A stretch of 64,000 nucleotides of DNA from Actinophytocola gossypii (lineage in GTDB: Bacteria; Actinomycetota; Actinomycetes; Mycobacteriales; Pseudonocardiaceae): the NCBI RefSeq assembly GCF_025165815.1, contig NZ_JAFFZE010000006.1, positions 496,001-560,000 of the forward strand, written 5' to 3'. Shown here piece after piece: positions 1-10,835 of this stretch. The notes under the pieces were generated by a model, which saw nothing but the letters and a program-made list of their open reading frames with translations, was not told the origin of the DNA and ran no database searches. Each line of letters starts with the position of its first letter. Position 1 is the stretch's first letter. Made by a program: the position numbers and the translations under genes.

Positions 1-300
1 GACGTCCGGTTCGACCTCCCGCTCGACGACCACAACCGCGCGCCGGCCGGCGAGCCGGTACGGGGCGAGGTGACCGTCGCCCACCAGCCCGGCTCCCGGG
101 CGTCGCGGATCCGGGACGTGATCGTCGAGGTCTCCTACGACGAGGGCCGCACCTGGCGCCGCGCCACCGTGCACGGCGACCGGGTGGTCGTCCCGGCCGG
201 CGGCGAGCCGGGAGGCTACGCGTCGCTGCGCGCGACCGCCACCGACCGGCACGGCAACGCGGTCACCGAGACCGTGGTCCGGGCCTACGCGCTGCGCTGA
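1..300 (+). CDS. C-terminal end of secreted S8 (subtilisin-like) peptidase, 5' truncated
   Basis: The reading frame is open from base 1 to a TGA at 298-300 and gives 99 residues, so the gene starts left of the window. The residues form a beta-sandwich-like tail with the phrases VEVSYDEGRTW, ASLRATATDRHGNAV and a final VRAYALR. From memory this pattern ends many large secreted actinobacterial subtilases, where it follows the protease domain. The catalytic triad is outside the window, so the protease call rests only on this tail. The stop lies 16 bases inside the 3' end of the convergent methyltransferase gene, which marks the left border of the biosynthetic operon. It is probably not part of the pathway. 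Confidence 0.6.
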   Translation, partial: DVRFDLPLDDHNRAPAGEPVRGEVTVAHQPGSRASRIRDVIVEVSYDEGRTWRRATVHGDRVVVPAGGEPGGYASLRATATDRHGNAVTETVVRAYALR

Positions 301-1319
301 GCCAGGATCAGGTGCTGGCCGGGGGACTCGCGGAGGCGGGTGGTCGTCGGCGCGCGGAAGCCCGCGTCCGTCAGCCACCCGCCGATCCGGGCCGCCGGGT
401 AGACCTGGCCGCCCTGGCCGTGGAACAGGTTGAGGCTGAACGTGTGCAGGAACGCCACGCCCGCGCGGCCCTCCTCGGGCGGCACGTCGGTGCTGTTCTC
501 CAGGATCGCGACCGTGCCGCCCGGGCGGAGCGCCTCGGCGACCCGGGCGAGCAGCGCGCGGTTGTTGGCCTCGGTGTGCCCGTGCAGCACGTTGAACAGC
601 AGCACCAGGTCGTGGCCGGTACCGAGCGGTTCGCGGGTGTAGTCCCCGGCGCGCATGGTGACGCGGTCGGTCAGCCCGGCCGCCTCGACGGCCGCCGTGC
701 CGAGCGCGCCGGGGAAGTCCACGACGGTCGCGGTGAGCCCGGGATGACGCTGGCACAGCGCGATCGAGTACCGACCGTGCCCGCCGCCGAGGTCGAGCAC
801 CGAGCCGTCGGACACCGGGAGCAGGTCGCCGACCTCCGCCGCCAGGTGCGTGGCGTGAGCGTCCAGCATGGTCTGGAAGTGCCGGGAGGTCTCCGGGCGT
901 TCGGCGAGCCAGGCGTAGAAGTCCACCGCCGGCTTGCCGGTGCGCACCGACTCCTCCAGGCCGTCCCACAGCTCGAACAGCACCCGCTGCCAGAACAGCT
1001 CCACCACCGCGTACCCGGCCGAGCCCGCCAGCCACTTCGCGGCCACCGGCGTGCTGGCGTAGCCGTCGCCGGTGTGGTCCAGGTACCCGAACTCGACCAG
1101 CGCGTCGGCCAGCAGCCCGACCCCGCGCTGGTCGGCACCGATCGCCGCGGCCAGCGCCGGCGCGGTCAGCGGGCCGTCGGCGAGCGCGCCGAAGACCCCG
1201 AGCCGCTGGGCCGCGGCCGCGCACCGGTACGCGGCGGTACCGAGCATGTCCACGAAGGACCCGGGAGCCTCGCCGCTCGCGTAGGCCGCCGCCTCCTCGT
1301 CACCCAACCCGATCGGCAT
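285..1319 (-). CDS. SAM-dependent methyltransferase (O-methyltransferase fold)
   Basis: The 344-residue protein has an N-terminal winged-helix dimerisation domain (about residues 15-100) and a C-terminal Rossmann methyltransferase domain. The SAM-binding motif is [15 protein letters not shown] (about 170-184), followed by VVDFP and [12 protein letters not shown], where class I plant-type and actinobacterial OMTs usually have NVLHH. This fold also includes C-methyltransferases that act on 3-hydroxykynurenine in pyrrolobenzodiazepine and actinomycin pathways (SibL type). The kynurenine-hydroxylase-like gene in the same operon makes such a substrate attractive, but O-methylation of a phenol is equally possible. 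It is the last gene of the operon. Its ATG lies 20 bases inside the 3' end of the reductase-containing NRPS gene, so it is probably coupled to it. Confidence 0.85.
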   Translation of the reverse strand: MPIGLGDEEAAAYASGEAPGSFVDMLGTAAYRCAAAAQRLGVFGALADGPLTAPALAAAIGADQRGVGLLADALVEFGYLDHTGDGYASTPVAAKWLAGSAGYAVVELFWQRVLFELWDGLEESVRTGKPAVDFYAWLAERPETSRHFQTMLDAHATHLAAEVGDLLPVSDGSVLDLGGGHGRYSIALCQRHPGLTATVVDFPGALGTAAVEAAGLTDRVTMRAGDYTREPLGTGHDLVLLFNVLHGHTEANNRALLARVAEALRPGGTVAILENSTDVPPEEGRAGVAFLHTFSLNLFHGQGGQVYPAARIGGWLTDAGFRAPTTTRLRESPGQHLILAQRSA

Positions 1320-4300
1320 CGTGCACCCCCTGCTGTACCGGCATGACGCCGCTGTCGATCAGGAACCTGACGTGGCGGAGCATCATCCGCCCGTCCGCCG
1401 GCGGGAACTCGACGCCGCACGCGCGGGCGGCGGCCCAGGTCGCCGAGCAGTCGAACACCGGGTGCGGCCGGCCGCCCGCCGGCAGCCCGAACGCCAGCGG
1501 CCCGAACGCGCTGGCCGGCGAGTCCAGCATCGCCGCCCGCCAGTCCTCGTACGGCTCCACCCGGGCCGGGTAGCCGGCCTCGGCCAGCACCCCGCCGAGC
1601 CGCGCGTAGGTCAGGCCGTCGGCGCGGTAGAAGTGGAAGTCTCGGCCCACCTCGGTCAGGGAGATGCCGGCGATCGCGGCGGCCACCCGGTCGACCGGGA
1701 CCATGTCGATCACGCCGTCGCTGTCCGGCACCGTGCCGTGCTGCGCGCAGGTCACCAGCTGCCGGCTCAGGTAGGTGTCGGTCTTCGCGGTGCCGGTGGC
1801 CACGTCGCCGACGATCGCGGCGATCCGGTAGATCGAGATCGGCAGGCCCCGGTCGCGGGCGTTGACCGCCATCGTGTCGGCCACCCACTTGGTGATGTTG
1901 TAGCCGGTGTCCAGCCCGGCCGGGTCGAGCGCCCGGTCGGCCTCGGTGACCACCCGCCCGTCGTAGGCGTGGCCGAGGAACACGCCGAGCGTCGAGGTCA
2001 GGTGCAGCGGCTTGGTGCGGCCGCGGACCGCCAGCCGCAGGATCTCGACCGTGCTGGCCACGTGCGGCGGCATCAGCCACTGGTACGGCAGCACGAAGTT
2101 CATCACCGCGCCGTTGTGGTAGACGGCGTCGGTGTGCTCGCACAGGAACGTGTAGTCCTCTTCGGACAGCCCGAGCCGGGGTTCGGCCATGTCGCCCGGC
2201 ACGGCCACGATCCGCGCCAGGTCGGCGTCCGGCACGGTCAGCTTCGCGCGCCGCAGGTTCGCCAGCAGCCGCGCCAGGCCGACCGGCCCGGACTCCGCGC
2301 GCACCAGGCAGTACACGTCCGCCTCGGTGCGGGCGAGCAGTTCGGCCAGCAGGTGCGCGCCGAGGAACCCGGTGCCGCCGGTCAGCAGCACCCGCCGCAC
2401 CGGCCCGTCCACCACCGGTTCGGTAACCACGATGTCGTCCGGCGGCTCCGCGTCCCGGCGCAGCTGCTCGACCGGCGGGATGCCGGCGTTCCACTCGTCG
2501 GTGGCGTCCCCGCGCCGGGTGCGTTCGACGAGGTCGGCCAGCTCGGCGAGGTCGGCGGTGGCGAACAGCGCGCGCAGCGGCAGCGTCACGCCGAGCACCG
2601 CTCGCATCCGCGCCAGCACGGTCGCCGCGATCAGCGAGTGCCCGCCGAGCGCGAAGAACCCGCTGCGCCGGCCCACCTCCGGGTTGCCGAGCACGTCGGC
2701 CCAGATCTCGGCGATCGTGCGTTCCACCGGGGTACGCGGCGCCTCGTACGGCGCGGCCGACACCGCCGGCTCCGGCAGCGCGGCCGTGTCGACCTTCCCG
2801 TTGCGGGTCAACGGCAGCGCGTCCAGGACGACGAACGCGGCCGGCATCATGTAGTCGGGCAGGCGTTCCGCGCAGAACGCCCGCAGCTCCGCCGGACCGG
2901 GCAGCGTCGCGCCCGCGCGCGGCACCAGGTAGCCGACCAGCACGTCGTCCCGCACGGCCGCGGCGACCTCGGCGGCCAGCGGGTGCGCGGCCAGCGCGGC
3001 ACGCACCTCGCCCAGCTCGATCCGGTTGCCGCGCAGCTTCACCTGCTCGTCGGCCCGACCGAGGAACTCCAGCGTGCCGTCCCGCCGCAGCCGCGCCAGG
3101 TCACCCGTCCGGTACATCCGCCCACCCCCGAACGGATCCGGCAGGAACGCCGCCGCGGTCGCGCCCGGCCGGCCCAGGTACCCCCGGGCCGGGGCGACGC
3201 CGCCGACGTACAGCTCACCGGGAACGCCGACCGGCACCGGCCGCAGCGCGGCGTCCAGCAGGTAGGTGCGCACGTTCGGCAGCGGCGTCCCGATCGGCAG
3301 CGTGCCGCCGTCCACCTCCGACCCGTCGGCGGTCTCGTACGCGGTCGCGCACACGGTGGCCTCGGTGGGGCCGTAGTGGTTGTGCAGCGCGACCCGGCCG
3401 CCGGTCAGCGCGGCCCACTCCCGGACCGCCGAGGTCGGCACCGCCTCCCCGCCCACCATCACCACACGCAACGGTTCAGGGGTCGCCAACCCGGCCAGTT
3501 CGTCGACCCAGCGGCGCCAGAGGGCGGCGGCGGTGTCGACGGCGGTGATGCCGTGCTCGGTGCACAGGCGGAGGAGTTCTGGGCCGGTCAGGGAAGCCGG
3601 GTCCGGGTGCGGCACCAGCGTCATGCCGGCGACCAGCGCGGGGAACACGTCGCCGACCGAGGCGTCGAACGACAGCGGTGGCACCATCAGCAGCGTCTGC
3701 CCCGGCCCGAACCCGTGCCGCTCGACGAACGCGCCGGTCAGGTTCGCCAGCGTGTCGTGCTGCACGCCGACACCCTTGGGTGTCCCGGTGGAGCCCGAGG
3801 TGTAGACGGCGTACGCGAGCCGAGTCGGCGGCCTGGGCACCTCGGGCGGCGCCGCGGCCGGCGAACCGAACTGGTCCGGGGTCAGCGTCACGCCACCGAA
3901 GTCGCTCGCCGCCAGCAGCACGCGCGCACCGCAGTCGTCCACGATGGACCGCAGGCGCAGCGTCGGCCAGCCGGGGTCGAGCGGCACGTAGTAGCCGCCG
4001 GCCTTCAGTACGCCGAGCAGGCCGACCAGCGCGTCCGGGCCGGCGGTCAGCAGCAGCCCGACCGGCGTCTCCGGCCCGACCCCGTGCCCGCGCAGCACGT
4101 GCGCCAGCCCGTTCGCCCGCTCGTCCAGCTCCCGGTAGGTGACCCGCTCGCCGTCGAGCCCGAGCACCGCCACCGCGTCCGGCGCGTTCCGCGCCCGCTC
4201 CTCCACCCGCGCCAGCACGTCCGGCGGGAACTCGCCCCGCGCCGAGTTCAACCGCGCCGACGCCTCCCGATCCTCCGAAGTGGACAGGTCCAGCGTCGAC

Positions 4301-5640
4301 ACGGCCGCCGCCGGCCGCGCGACCATCGCCGCCAGCAGCGCCAGCAGGTGCTCCCCGAGCCGCGCGACCGTGTCCGCGTCGAACAGGTCCGCGCTGTAGT
4401 CGACCGTCACCGGCCACGCGCCCGGCCGCTCCCGCACGTGCAGCGTCAGCTCGAACCGGCTGGTCGACCTCGGTATCCGCACGTTCGACGCGACCAGCCC
4501 CGGCCAGCGCGCCGGCTCCCCGGACCGGTTGAGCACCAGCATCACCTGGAACACCGGATGGTGCGACAGATCCCGCCGGGGCGCGACAGCCGCCGCCACC
4601 TGGTCGAACGACACGTCCGCGTGCGACAGCGCGGCCACCGACTCGGCCTTCGCCCTGGCCAGCAGCTCCGGCACGGTCGGGTCACCGGAGACGTCGAGCC
4701 GCAGCGCCGTCGGCGTCACGTACATCCCCACGGTTCCGTCCAGTTGGGACGGCCGCCGGGTGGTCGGCGTGCCGATCACCAGGTCGTCGGTGCCCGCGTA
4801 GCGCCCGAGCAGCACCCCGAACGCACCCAGCAGCCCGGCGAACGTGGTGGCGCCGTGCTCGCGGCACAGCTCGGTGACCCCCGAGGCCAGCTCGGCCGGG
4901 ATCGTGAACGTGTGCGTCGCCCCCGTCACTCCACGCGCGCCGGTCCTCGGCCGGTCGGTCGGCAACGGCAGCACCGGTGGCGCCCCGGCGAGGTGCTCGC
5001 GCCAGTGCGCCAGCTGCCGTTCCCGCTCGCCCTCGTCGAGCCGGGCTTCCCGCCAGCGCACGTAGTCCGGGAAGTGCACCGCGACCTCGCCCAGCGGCTC
5101 GCCCGCGTACGCCGCCACCAGGTCCCGGTGCAGCACCGCGATCGACTCGTCGTCACAAACGATGTGGTGCGCGGTCAGCAGCAACACGTGCTCGGTCGCC
5201 GACTCCCGCACCACCAGCAGCCGCACCAGCGGCGCCCGCCCCAGGTCGAACGGCCGATCCACCGCCTCGCCGAGCACCCGCTCCACCGGTCCATCAGCCA
5301 CGACCGTGAAGGACTCGGCATCGTCCACCCCGGCGACCCGCTGCTCCGGCACCCCGTCGACCTCGACGACGTACGTACGCAGCGCCTCGTGCCGGCCGAG
5401 CACCACCCGGAACGCCCGGCGCAGCGCGTCCAGGTCCAGTTCCCCGGTCAGCCGCCACGCCATCGGCAGCGCGTACGCCCCCTGGTCGAGCCCGAGCCGG
5501 TCGGTCACCCACAACCCGCGCTGCGCCCCCGACAGCGGCACCCGCGCCCCGACCGGCCGCCGCTCCACCCGCGGCTCACCCGCCAGCGCGATGCCCCGCT
5601 CGGCGAGCAACCGAGCCAACAGCTTCTCCCGATCGCTCAC
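1300..5640 (-). CDS. NRPS module C-A-T with terminal thioester reductase (R) domain
   Basis: The 1446-residue protein is the terminal module. A condensation domain (about 30-440) carries HHIVCDD at 158-164, a variant of HHxxxDG with Asp in the last place. An adenylation domain follows (about 460-950), with core motifs [31 protein letters not shown] and YRTGDLARL. My hand-read specificity line is D-A-G-D-M-G-H-V-C, which I cannot assign. The carrier domain has the phosphopantetheine site LGGHSL, and the C-terminal 380 residues are a Rossmann reductase with [16 protein letters not shown] and GYNITKW, supplying the YxxxK pair. Such domains release the thioester as an aldehyde or alcohol, and no thioesterase is present. 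The gene overlaps the MFS stop by 4 bases. Confidence 0.93.
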   Translation of the reverse strand: MSDREKLLARLLAERGIALAGEPRVERRPVGARVPLSGAQRGLWVTDRLGLDQGAYALPMAWRLTGELDLDALRRAFRVVLGRHEALRTYVVEVDGVPEQRVAGVDDAESFTVVADGPVERVLGEAVDRPFDLGRAPLVRLLVVRESATEHVLLLTAHHIVCDDESIAVLHRDLVAAYAGEPLGEVAVHFPDYVRWREARLDEGERERQLAHWREHLAGAPPVLPLPTDRPRTGARGVTGATHTFTIPAELASGVTELCREHGATTFAGLLGAFGVLLGRYAGTDDLVIGTPTTRRPSQLDGTVGMYVTPTALRLDVSGDPTVPELLARAKAESVAALSHADVSFDQVAAAVAPRRDLSHHPVFQVMLVLNRSGEPARWPGLVASNVRIPRSTSRFELTLHVRERPGAWPVTVDYSADLFDADTVARLGEHLLALLAAMVARPAAAVSTLDLSTSEDREASARLNSARGEFPPDVLARVEERARNAPDAVAVLGLDGERVTYRELDERANGLAHVLRGHGVGPETPVGLLLTAGPDALVGLLGVLKAGGYYVPLDPGWPTLRLRSIVDDCGARVLLAASDFGGVTLTPDQFGSPAAAPPEVPRPPTRLAYAVYTSGSTGTPKGVGVQHDTLANLTGAFVERHGFGPGQTLLMVPPLSFDASVGDVFPALVAGMTLVPHPDPASLTGPELLRLCTEHGITAVDTAAALWRRWVDELAGLATPEPLRVVMVGGEAVPTSAVREWAALTGGRVALHNHYGPTEATVCATAYETADGSEVDGGTLPIGTPLPNVRTYLLDAALRPVPVGVPGELYVGGVAPARGYLGRPGATAAAFLPDPFGGGRMYRTGDLARLRRDGTLEFLGRADEQVKLRGNRIELGEVRAALAAHPLAAEVAAAVRDDVLVGYLVPRAGATLPGPAELRAFCAERLPDYMMPAAFVVLDALPLTRNGKVDTAALPEPAVSAAPYEAPRTPVERTIAEIWADVLGNPEVGRRSGFFALGGHSLIAATVLARMRAVLGVTLPLRALFATADLAELADLVERTRRGDATDEWNAGIPPVEQLRRDAEPPDDIVVTEPVVDGPVRRVLLTGGTGFLGAHLLAELLARTEADVYCLVRAESGPVGLARLLANLRRAKLTVPDADLARIVAVPGDMAEPRLGLSEEDYTFLCEHTDAVYHNGAVMNFVLPYQWLMPPHVASTVEILRLAVRGRTKPLHLTSTLGVFLGHAYDGRVVTEADRALDPAGLDTGYNITKWVADTMAVNARDRGLPISIYRIAAIVGDVATGTAKTDTYLSRQLVTCAQHGTVPDSDGVIDMVPVDRVAAAIAGISLTEVGRDFHFYRADGLTYARLGGVLAEAGYPARVEPYEDWRAAMLDSPASAFGPLAFGLPAGGRPHPVFDCSATWAAARACGVEFPPADGRMMLRHVRFLIDSGVMPVQQGVHDADRVG

Positions 5641-6947
5641 ACCGTCTCCTTCGAGTTCACGGGAGCCACCGCGTCGGGTAGTTCCTCGTCCAGGTTGCGG
5701 AGGCGGGGGCGGGAGTACGCGTGGCCGGCGAGCGCCAGCATCAGCACCCCGACCACCAGGAAGATCAACGCGATGCCCCGGCCGTCACCGGTTCCGATCA
5801 GCGCTCCGACGCTCCCGGCCAGCGCGCCGTCCTCGGCCATCAGCGGCTCGAACACCCCGTCGGACAGCGGCCCGATCGCCAGGTACGCCAACGGCATCGC
5901 CGCCTGGCTGACCATCCGCACCGCGCCGAGCACCCGCCCCAGCACGGCCGGGTCGACCTTCGTCTGGATCAGCGTGATGCACGCCGTGTTCATCAGCGGC
6001 AGCGTGAACAGGAACGCCGGCGCCACCACCGCGATCAGCCACGCCGACGGCCGCAGGCTGTGCAGCACCAGGAACACCCCGCCCAGCACCAACCCCAGGT
6101 ACACCCCGTCGATCCGGCGCTTCGGCCCACCCCACGCGGCCATCACCAGGCTCCCGACGAACAGCCCGCTGCCCCCGGCGGCCATCAGCACCCCGAGCGT
6201 CGCCGGCCCGGAGAACGACAGGATCAGCGGCTGCACCAACCCACCCGCGATCGCGAACAGGAAGTTCCACACCGCGAACACCACGACCAGGTTGAACAAC
6301 CCACGCCGCCCCCGCAGGTACCGCAACCCCGCGGTGAACCCGGCCGGCTCGTCCCCGTCGGCCGGCACCGGGCGGATCACCTCCGCCGGCAGCCGCGCGG
6401 CGAGCAGCGAGCACACCGCGAAAACCATGCCGACCAGGTCGATCAGCAGCACCCCGCGCAGCCCGACCAGCCCGAGCAGCGCCCCCGCCACCAGCGGCGC
6501 CGCGATCTGCACCCCCTGGGTGATCTGCATCAGCCCGTTCACCCGGCCCAGGTGCTTCTTCGGCACCAGCGCCGGCACCAGCGCGGTGAACGCCACCAGG
6601 TGGAACGCGTTGCAGGCCGCCGAGAACGCCGTCGTCAGGTAGATCGGCCACACCGAAAGCGACCCGGTGACGACCAGTGTGAACAGCACCGCGGTCGCCG
6701 CGCCGGCACCCAGGTCGGCGGTCACCATGATCCGCCTGCGGTTCCACCGGTCGGTGATCGTGCCGGCGACCGGCGCGGCCAGGATCCCCGGCAGCACCGC
6801 GCAGAACTGGATCAGCACGAACTGGGTGACCGACCCGGTCTCCAGGTACACCCACACGCCGATGACGAACGCGGACAGCGCGGAGCCGATGACCGACACC
6901 AGCTGCCCGGCCCACACGATCGCGAACTTGCGCATCCGCTCACTCAC
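5637..6947 (-). CDS. MFS transporter (drug-efflux type)
   Basis: This 436-residue integral membrane protein has about twelve hydrophobic segments. The MFS loop between helices 2 and 3 shows [15 protein letters not shown], with the usual G-x3-D-R-x-x-R/K-R-x core. It resembles DHA3-type exporters found beside antibiotic clusters. It sits between two NRPS genes, overlapping the upstream one by 8 bases and the downstream one by 4. It is therefore most simply read as the exporter or self-protection pump for the peptide. Its position in the middle of the assembly-line genes suggests it is made in step with them. Confidence 0.9.
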   Translation of the reverse strand: MSERMRKFAIVWAGQLVSVIGSALSAFVIGVWVYLETGSVTQFVLIQFCAVLPGILAAPVAGTITDRWNRRRIMVTADLGAGAATAVLFTLVVTGSLSVWPIYLTTAFSAACNAFHLVAFTALVPALVPKKHLGRVNGLMQITQGVQIAAPLVAGALLGLVGLRGVLLIDLVGMVFAVCSLLAARLPAEVIRPVPADGDEPAGFTAGLRYLRGRRGLFNLVVVFAVWNFLFAIAGGLVQPLILSFSGPATLGVLMAAGGSGLFVGSLVMAAWGGPKRRIDGVYLGLVLGGVFLVLHSLRPSAWLIAVVAPAFLFTLPLMNTACITLIQTKVDPAVLGRVLGAVRMVSQAAMPLAYLAIGPLSDGVFEPLMAEDGALAGSVGALIGTGDGRGIALIFLVVGVLMLALAGHAYSRPRLRNLDEELPDAVAPVNSKETV

Positions 6948-9900
6948 CCAACAACGCCCGGACCTCGTCGTCGGACAGGCCGGCGACGTCCATCCGCAGC
7001 TTCGCGATCGTGGCCACCTGGCCGGGTTCGGCCTGCAGCTCGGCCAGCGTGGCGGCGACGCCCTCGACCGTCGGCGCCGCGAACATCCGGTGGATCGGCA
7101 CGTCGATCGCGAACGCCTCCCGCGTCCTGGCCAGCACCTTCGCCGCGAGCAGCGAGTGCCCGCCGATCCGGAAGAAGTCGTCCCGCACCCCGATCCTGGG
7201 CAGCCCGAGCACCTCCCGCCAGATCCCGGCCAGTACCTCCTCCACCGGATCGCGCGGCGCGACCCACTCCACCTCCGAGGTGAAGTCCGGCGCCGGCAGC
7301 GAACGCCGGTCGACCTTCCCGTTCGCGGTCAGCGGCATCGCGTCGAGCCAGGTGAACGCGGTCGGCACCATGTACTCCGGCAGCCGGTGCCGCAGCCAGG
7401 CTCGCAGCTCCCCGGCGTCCGGAGTGTCCGGTGTGGACGGTACGAGGTGGGCGACCAGCCGGACGTCCTGGCCGGTGCCGTGCGTGCCGACCACGACCTC
7501 CCGGACCCGGGGGTCGGCCAGCAGCGCGGCCTCGATCTCGCCCAGCTCGATCCGGAACCCGCGTACCTTGACCTGCTGGTCGGCGCGCCCGAGGAACTCC
7601 AGCAGCCCGTCCGCGCGGTACCGGGCCAGGTCGCCGGTCGCGTAGAGCCGCGCACCGGGCACGCCGGCGAACGGGTCCGGCCGGAACCGGTCCGCGGTCA
7701 GCCCGGGCCGGCCGTGGTAGCCGCGGGTGACGCCGAGCCCGCCGACGTGCAGCTCACCGACCACGCCGACCGGCACCGGGTCCCCGCGCCCGTCGAGCAC
7801 GTACAGCTGGGTGTTCCCGATCGGCGGCCCGATGTGCACCCCACCCGCACCGACCGGCCCGGCCGCCGACCACACCGTCGTCTCCGTCGGCCCGTACGCG
7901 TTCCACACCACGGCGCCGTCCGCGCGCAGCTCGTCGGCCAGGTCCGGCGGGAACGCCTCACCGCCGCAGATCCGCACCGCCACCCCGTCCGGCACACCGC
8001 CCGCGGTGCCGAGCAGCCGCCAGGTCGCCGGCGTGGCCTGCATGACCGTGGCCCCCGACTCGACCAGCCGCCGGCGCAGCGCCGGCCCGTCCGCGGCCTC
8101 CTCGCTGGTCACGACCACCACCCGCGCGCCGGCGACCAGCGGCACCAGCAGCTCCAGCACCGAGATGTCGAACGACAGCGTGGTGACCGCGGCCAACCGG
8201 TCCGCCGGCTCGATCGCCAGCAGGTCCGCGAACGAGGTCAGCAGGTTCACCACGGCCCGGTGCGGCACCCCCACACCCTTGGGCCGCCCGGTCGAGCCGG
8301 ACGTGTAGATCAGATACGCGAGGTTCTCCCCGTGCACGGCGACCTCCGGTGGGGTCACCGGCTGCTCGGCCAGTCGGGGGTCGTCCGGGCGCAGCACCGG
8401 AACGGTGGTGAACGTGCCGTCGCCGACCACGAGCGACGTGCCGGAGTCGGCGACCATCAGCGCCAGCCGCTCGGCCGGCCACGCGGGGTCGAGCGGCAGG
8501 TACGCCCCGCCCGCCCGCCACACCGCGAGCATCGCCACGACCATCGCGGTGGTGCGGGCCAGGTGCAGGCCGACCGGCACGTCCGGGCCGACCCCGTGCG
8601 CGCGCAGCAGGTGCGCCAGCCGGTTCGCCCGCTCGTCCAGCTCCGCGTACGTCAGTGTTCCGTCCACCCCGGACACCGCGGTCCCGGTGCCGGTGAACGG
8701 GATCAGGTCCAGCGCGGTGGTGGCCGTGGACGGCTCGGTCGCGGTGTCGTTGAACCCGACCACGACCTGCCAGCGCTCCACCCCGGACACCGCGGTCAGC
8801 TCGGACAGCGGCCGGTGCGGGTCGGCGACCGCGGCGCGCAGCAGGTCGAGCAGGCTCGTCGCGAACCGGTCCACGGTCTCGACGTCGAACAGGTCGGTGT
8901 TGTACTCCAGCGACATCAGCAGGCCGCCGTCGTGCTGCTCCAGGATCAGCGACAGGTCCAGTTTGGACACACCGGGATCGGGCAGCAGACCGGTGCAGTC
9001 GACACCCGGCAGCTCGATCTCCAGCCGGGGCACGTTGTGCAGGATCAGCTGCACCTGCGACACCGGCGGGTGGCCGAGGCTGCGTTCCGGCCGCAGCGTC
9101 TCCACCAGCCGCTCGAACGGCACCTCCGCGTTCGACAGGCCGCCGACCGTCACCTCCTTGGCGCGGGCGACCAGCTCGGCGAACGTCGGGTCGCCGCCGG
9201 TGCGCAGCCGCAGCGGCAGCGTGTTGACGAAGAACCCGATCAGCGGCTCCAGGCTCGGGTCCGAGCGGCCGGCGACCGGAGTGCTGACCACCACGTCGTC
9301 CTGCCCGGCGAGCCGCCCGAGCTGCGCGCCGAACGCGGCCAGCAGCGCCATGAACAGGGTGCCGCCGCACTCCCGGGCCATCGCCTCCAGGTCCGCGGCC
9401 AGGCCGGCGCTCAGCGGCACCATGTGCAGCGCGCCCCGGTAGCCCTGCACGGGCGGGCGCGGCCGGTCGGTGGGCAGCGTGAGCAGCTCGGGCGCGCCGT
9501 CCAGGTGGTCGGTCCAGTAGTCCAGCTGACGCGCGACCTCGGGGCCGTGCTGCCGTTCCCGCTGCCAGGTCGTGTAGTCCGGGTACTGGACCGGCAGCTC
9601 CGGCAGCTCCGCTCCGGTCCCGCCCGCCCGGTACAGCGCGGTCAGCTCGTTCAGCAGCACCGACAGCGACCACGCGTCGGACACGATGTGGTGGATGTTG
9701 AACACCAGCACATGGTCGTCCGGCCCGAGCACGCCGAGTGTGGTGCGGAACAGCGGGCCGCGCGCGAGGTCGAACCCGCGCCGCGCCTGCTCCAGCAGGA
9801 ACCGGTCGGCCGCCTCGTCCGCCGGCCCGGACAGCTCGACGACCTCGAACGCGGCCCGCGCGGCCGGCGTCACGACCTGTACCGGCTCGCCGCCCTGGTC

Positions 9901-10161
9901 GGGGAACGTGGTCCGCAGCGACGCGTGCCTGCCCACGATCGTGTCCACACTGGACCGCAGCGCGCCGATGTCCAGCGCGCCGGTGAGCCGGAACGCCATC
10001 GGGATGCTGTAGACCGGTTCACCGGGCGCGAACTTGTCCAGGAACCACAGCCGCTGCTGCCCGAACGACAGCGGGTAGGCCCGGGGCGCGGCCGGTCGGC
10101 GGCGCAGCGCCTCGGCCAACAGCTGCCGCTTCCGGGCGAGTGGCACGTCGTCGAGAGTCAC
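6940..10161 (-). CDS. NRPS module C-A-T, glycine-like adenylation code
   Basis: This is a single C-A-T module of 1073 residues. I place the start at the GTG at 10161, whose GTGA overlaps the TGA of the upstream gene; upstream in-frame starts fall inside that gene. The condensation domain has HHIVSDA at 157-163 (the usual final Gly is Ala). The adenylation domain has IYTSGSTGRPKG, LSFDISVLELL, VMQATPATW, WNAYGPTETTVW and FLGRADQQVKVRGFRIELGE. The hand-read specificity line D-I-L-Q-I-G-A-V-W is close to the known glycine code D-I-L-Q-L-G-x-I-W, so glycine is a reasonable prediction. The carrier domain shows IGGHSL. There is no epimerase, thioesterase or extra tailoring domain. Confidence 0.92.
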   Translation of the reverse strand: MTLDDVPLARKRQLLAEALRRRPAAPRAYPLSFGQQRLWFLDKFAPGEPVYSIPMAFRLTGALDIGALRSSVDTIVGRHASLRTTFPDQGGEPVQVVTPAARAAFEVVELSGPADEAADRFLLEQARRGFDLARGPLFRTTLGVLGPDDHVLVFNIHHIVSDAWSLSVLLNELTALYRAGGTGAELPELPVQYPDYTTWQRERQHGPEVARQLDYWTDHLDGAPELLTLPTDRPRPPVQGYRGALHMVPLSAGLAADLEAMARECGGTLFMALLAAFGAQLGRLAGQDDVVVSTPVAGRSDPSLEPLIGFFVNTLPLRLRTGGDPTFAELVARAKEVTVGGLSNAEVPFERLVETLRPERSLGHPPVSQVQLILHNVPRLEIELPGVDCTGLLPDPGVSKLDLSLILEQHDGGLLMSLEYNTDLFDVETVDRFATSLLDLLRAAVADPHRPLSELTAVSGVERWQVVVGFNDTATEPSTATTALDLIPFTGTGTAVSGVDGTLTYAELDERANRLAHLLRAHGVGPDVPVGLHLARTTAMVVAMLAVWRAGGAYLPLDPAWPAERLALMVADSGTSLVVGDGTFTTVPVLRPDDPRLAEQPVTPPEVAVHGENLAYLIYTSGSTGRPKGVGVPHRAVVNLLTSFADLLAIEPADRLAAVTTLSFDISVLELLVPLVAGARVVVVTSEEAADGPALRRRLVESGATVMQATPATWRLLGTAGGVPDGVAVRICGGEAFPPDLADELRADGAVVWNAYGPTETTVWSAAGPVGAGGVHIGPPIGNTQLYVLDGRGDPVPVGVVGELHVGGLGVTRGYHGRPGLTADRFRPDPFAGVPGARLYATGDLARYRADGLLEFLGRADQQVKVRGFRIELGEIEAALLADPRVREVVVGTHGTGQDVRLVAHLVPSTPDTPDAGELRAWLRHRLPEYMVPTAFTWLDAMPLTANGKVDRRSLPAPDFTSEVEWVAPRDPVEEVLAGIWREVLGLPRIGVRDDFFRIGGHSLLAAKVLARTREAFAIDVPIHRMFAAPTVEGVAATLAELQAEPGQVATIAKLRMDVAGLSDDEVRALLGE

Positions 10162-10835
10162 GGAAGGGCCTTTCCGAGCCGGGAGGACGCCTGGCTCACC
10201 TGGCCGCGCAGGTGCGGCGGCACCCGGTCGCCGAACAGCTGGAGGTACGCGGCGACGTGGTCGTCGTCGAGGGACAGGAACGGGAAGTCGGTGGCCACCA
10301 TGTGCCGGATCGCCAGCAGCGGCACCGGGCTGCGCAGCGGCCGGAACTCGGCGTTCCACAGGCCCGCCTTGTCCGGCGGGCCGTCGTGGAACTCGCCGAT
10401 CATCAGCCCGCGCGCCACGTACGCGGCCTTCAGCAGCCGTTGCGCGGCGTCGATCACCGGCAGGTCGGGGCGGGTCAGCTCGGGGAACAGCACCAGGATC
10501 GTCTTGAACTGCGCGCCCGCCCCGGTGCGCGGCGGCAGGTCGAGGAACCAGTCGCGGTAGTGCGTGACGGTCTCCGCGATCTCCTCCGACCCGGCGGGCT
10601 TGCCGGCGCACACGGCCATGTAGAAGGTGTCGCGGGACAGCGCGCCGTCGGCGAACGGGCAGACGTTGCCCTTGCGGCCCAGCTCGGGGTGCGGCTCGCA
10701 GAGGTACTGGCGCGCCCAGGCGAGGGTGTCATGCAGCGGTTCGGCCCACGGTCGCAGGGCCTCGGGGATCGTGCCGCCGTCGAGGTCGCGCGGCTCGGCG
10801 AGCGGGGGTACGTCGAGGGTCGGATGGGTGATCAT
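10158..10835 (-). CDS. DUF6875-like protein, unknown function
   Basis: This 225-residue protein starts at the ATG at 10835, which overlaps the TGA of the flavoprotein gene (ATGA). It has no signal peptide or membrane segment. Visible conserved-looking stretches are GRKGNVCPFADG (single Cys at about 59), a central QFKTILVLFPEL, and near the end GLMIGEFH followed by NAEFRPLRSPVPLL and ATDFPFL. This pattern matches my memory of the DUF6875 family, which occurs beside or fused to NRPS-pathway enzymes; I could not check it. The Cys in a V-C-P-F setting might bind a metal or haem, but that is a guess. Overlaps on both sides (GTGA with the next NRPS) show it belongs to the pathway. Confidence 0.7.
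   Translation of the reverse strand: MITHPTLDVPPLAEPRDLDGGTIPEALRPWAEPLHDTLAWARQYLCEPHPELGRKGNVCPFADGALSRDTFYMAVCAGKPAGSEEIAETVTHYRDWFLDLPPRTGAGAQFKTILVLFPELTRPDLPVIDAAQRLLKAAYVARGLMIGEFHDGPPDKAGLWNAEFRPLRSPVPLLAIRHMVATDFPFLSLDDDHVAAYLQLFGDRVPPHLRGQVSQASSRLGKALP

Noticed and set aside
1321-6642. Very long plus-strand open frame (over 1700 codons) opposite the NRPS and MFS genes
   Set aside because: It is an Arg/His/Gln-rich mirror of the NRPS and MFS coding DNA, with no domains. High-GC genes routinely leave the opposite strand open.
6667-10560. Plus-strand open frame of almost 1300 codons opposite the third NRPS
   Set aside because: Composition (Arg, Gln, His, Pro) and absence of any motif mark it as an antisense shadow of a clear C-A-T module.
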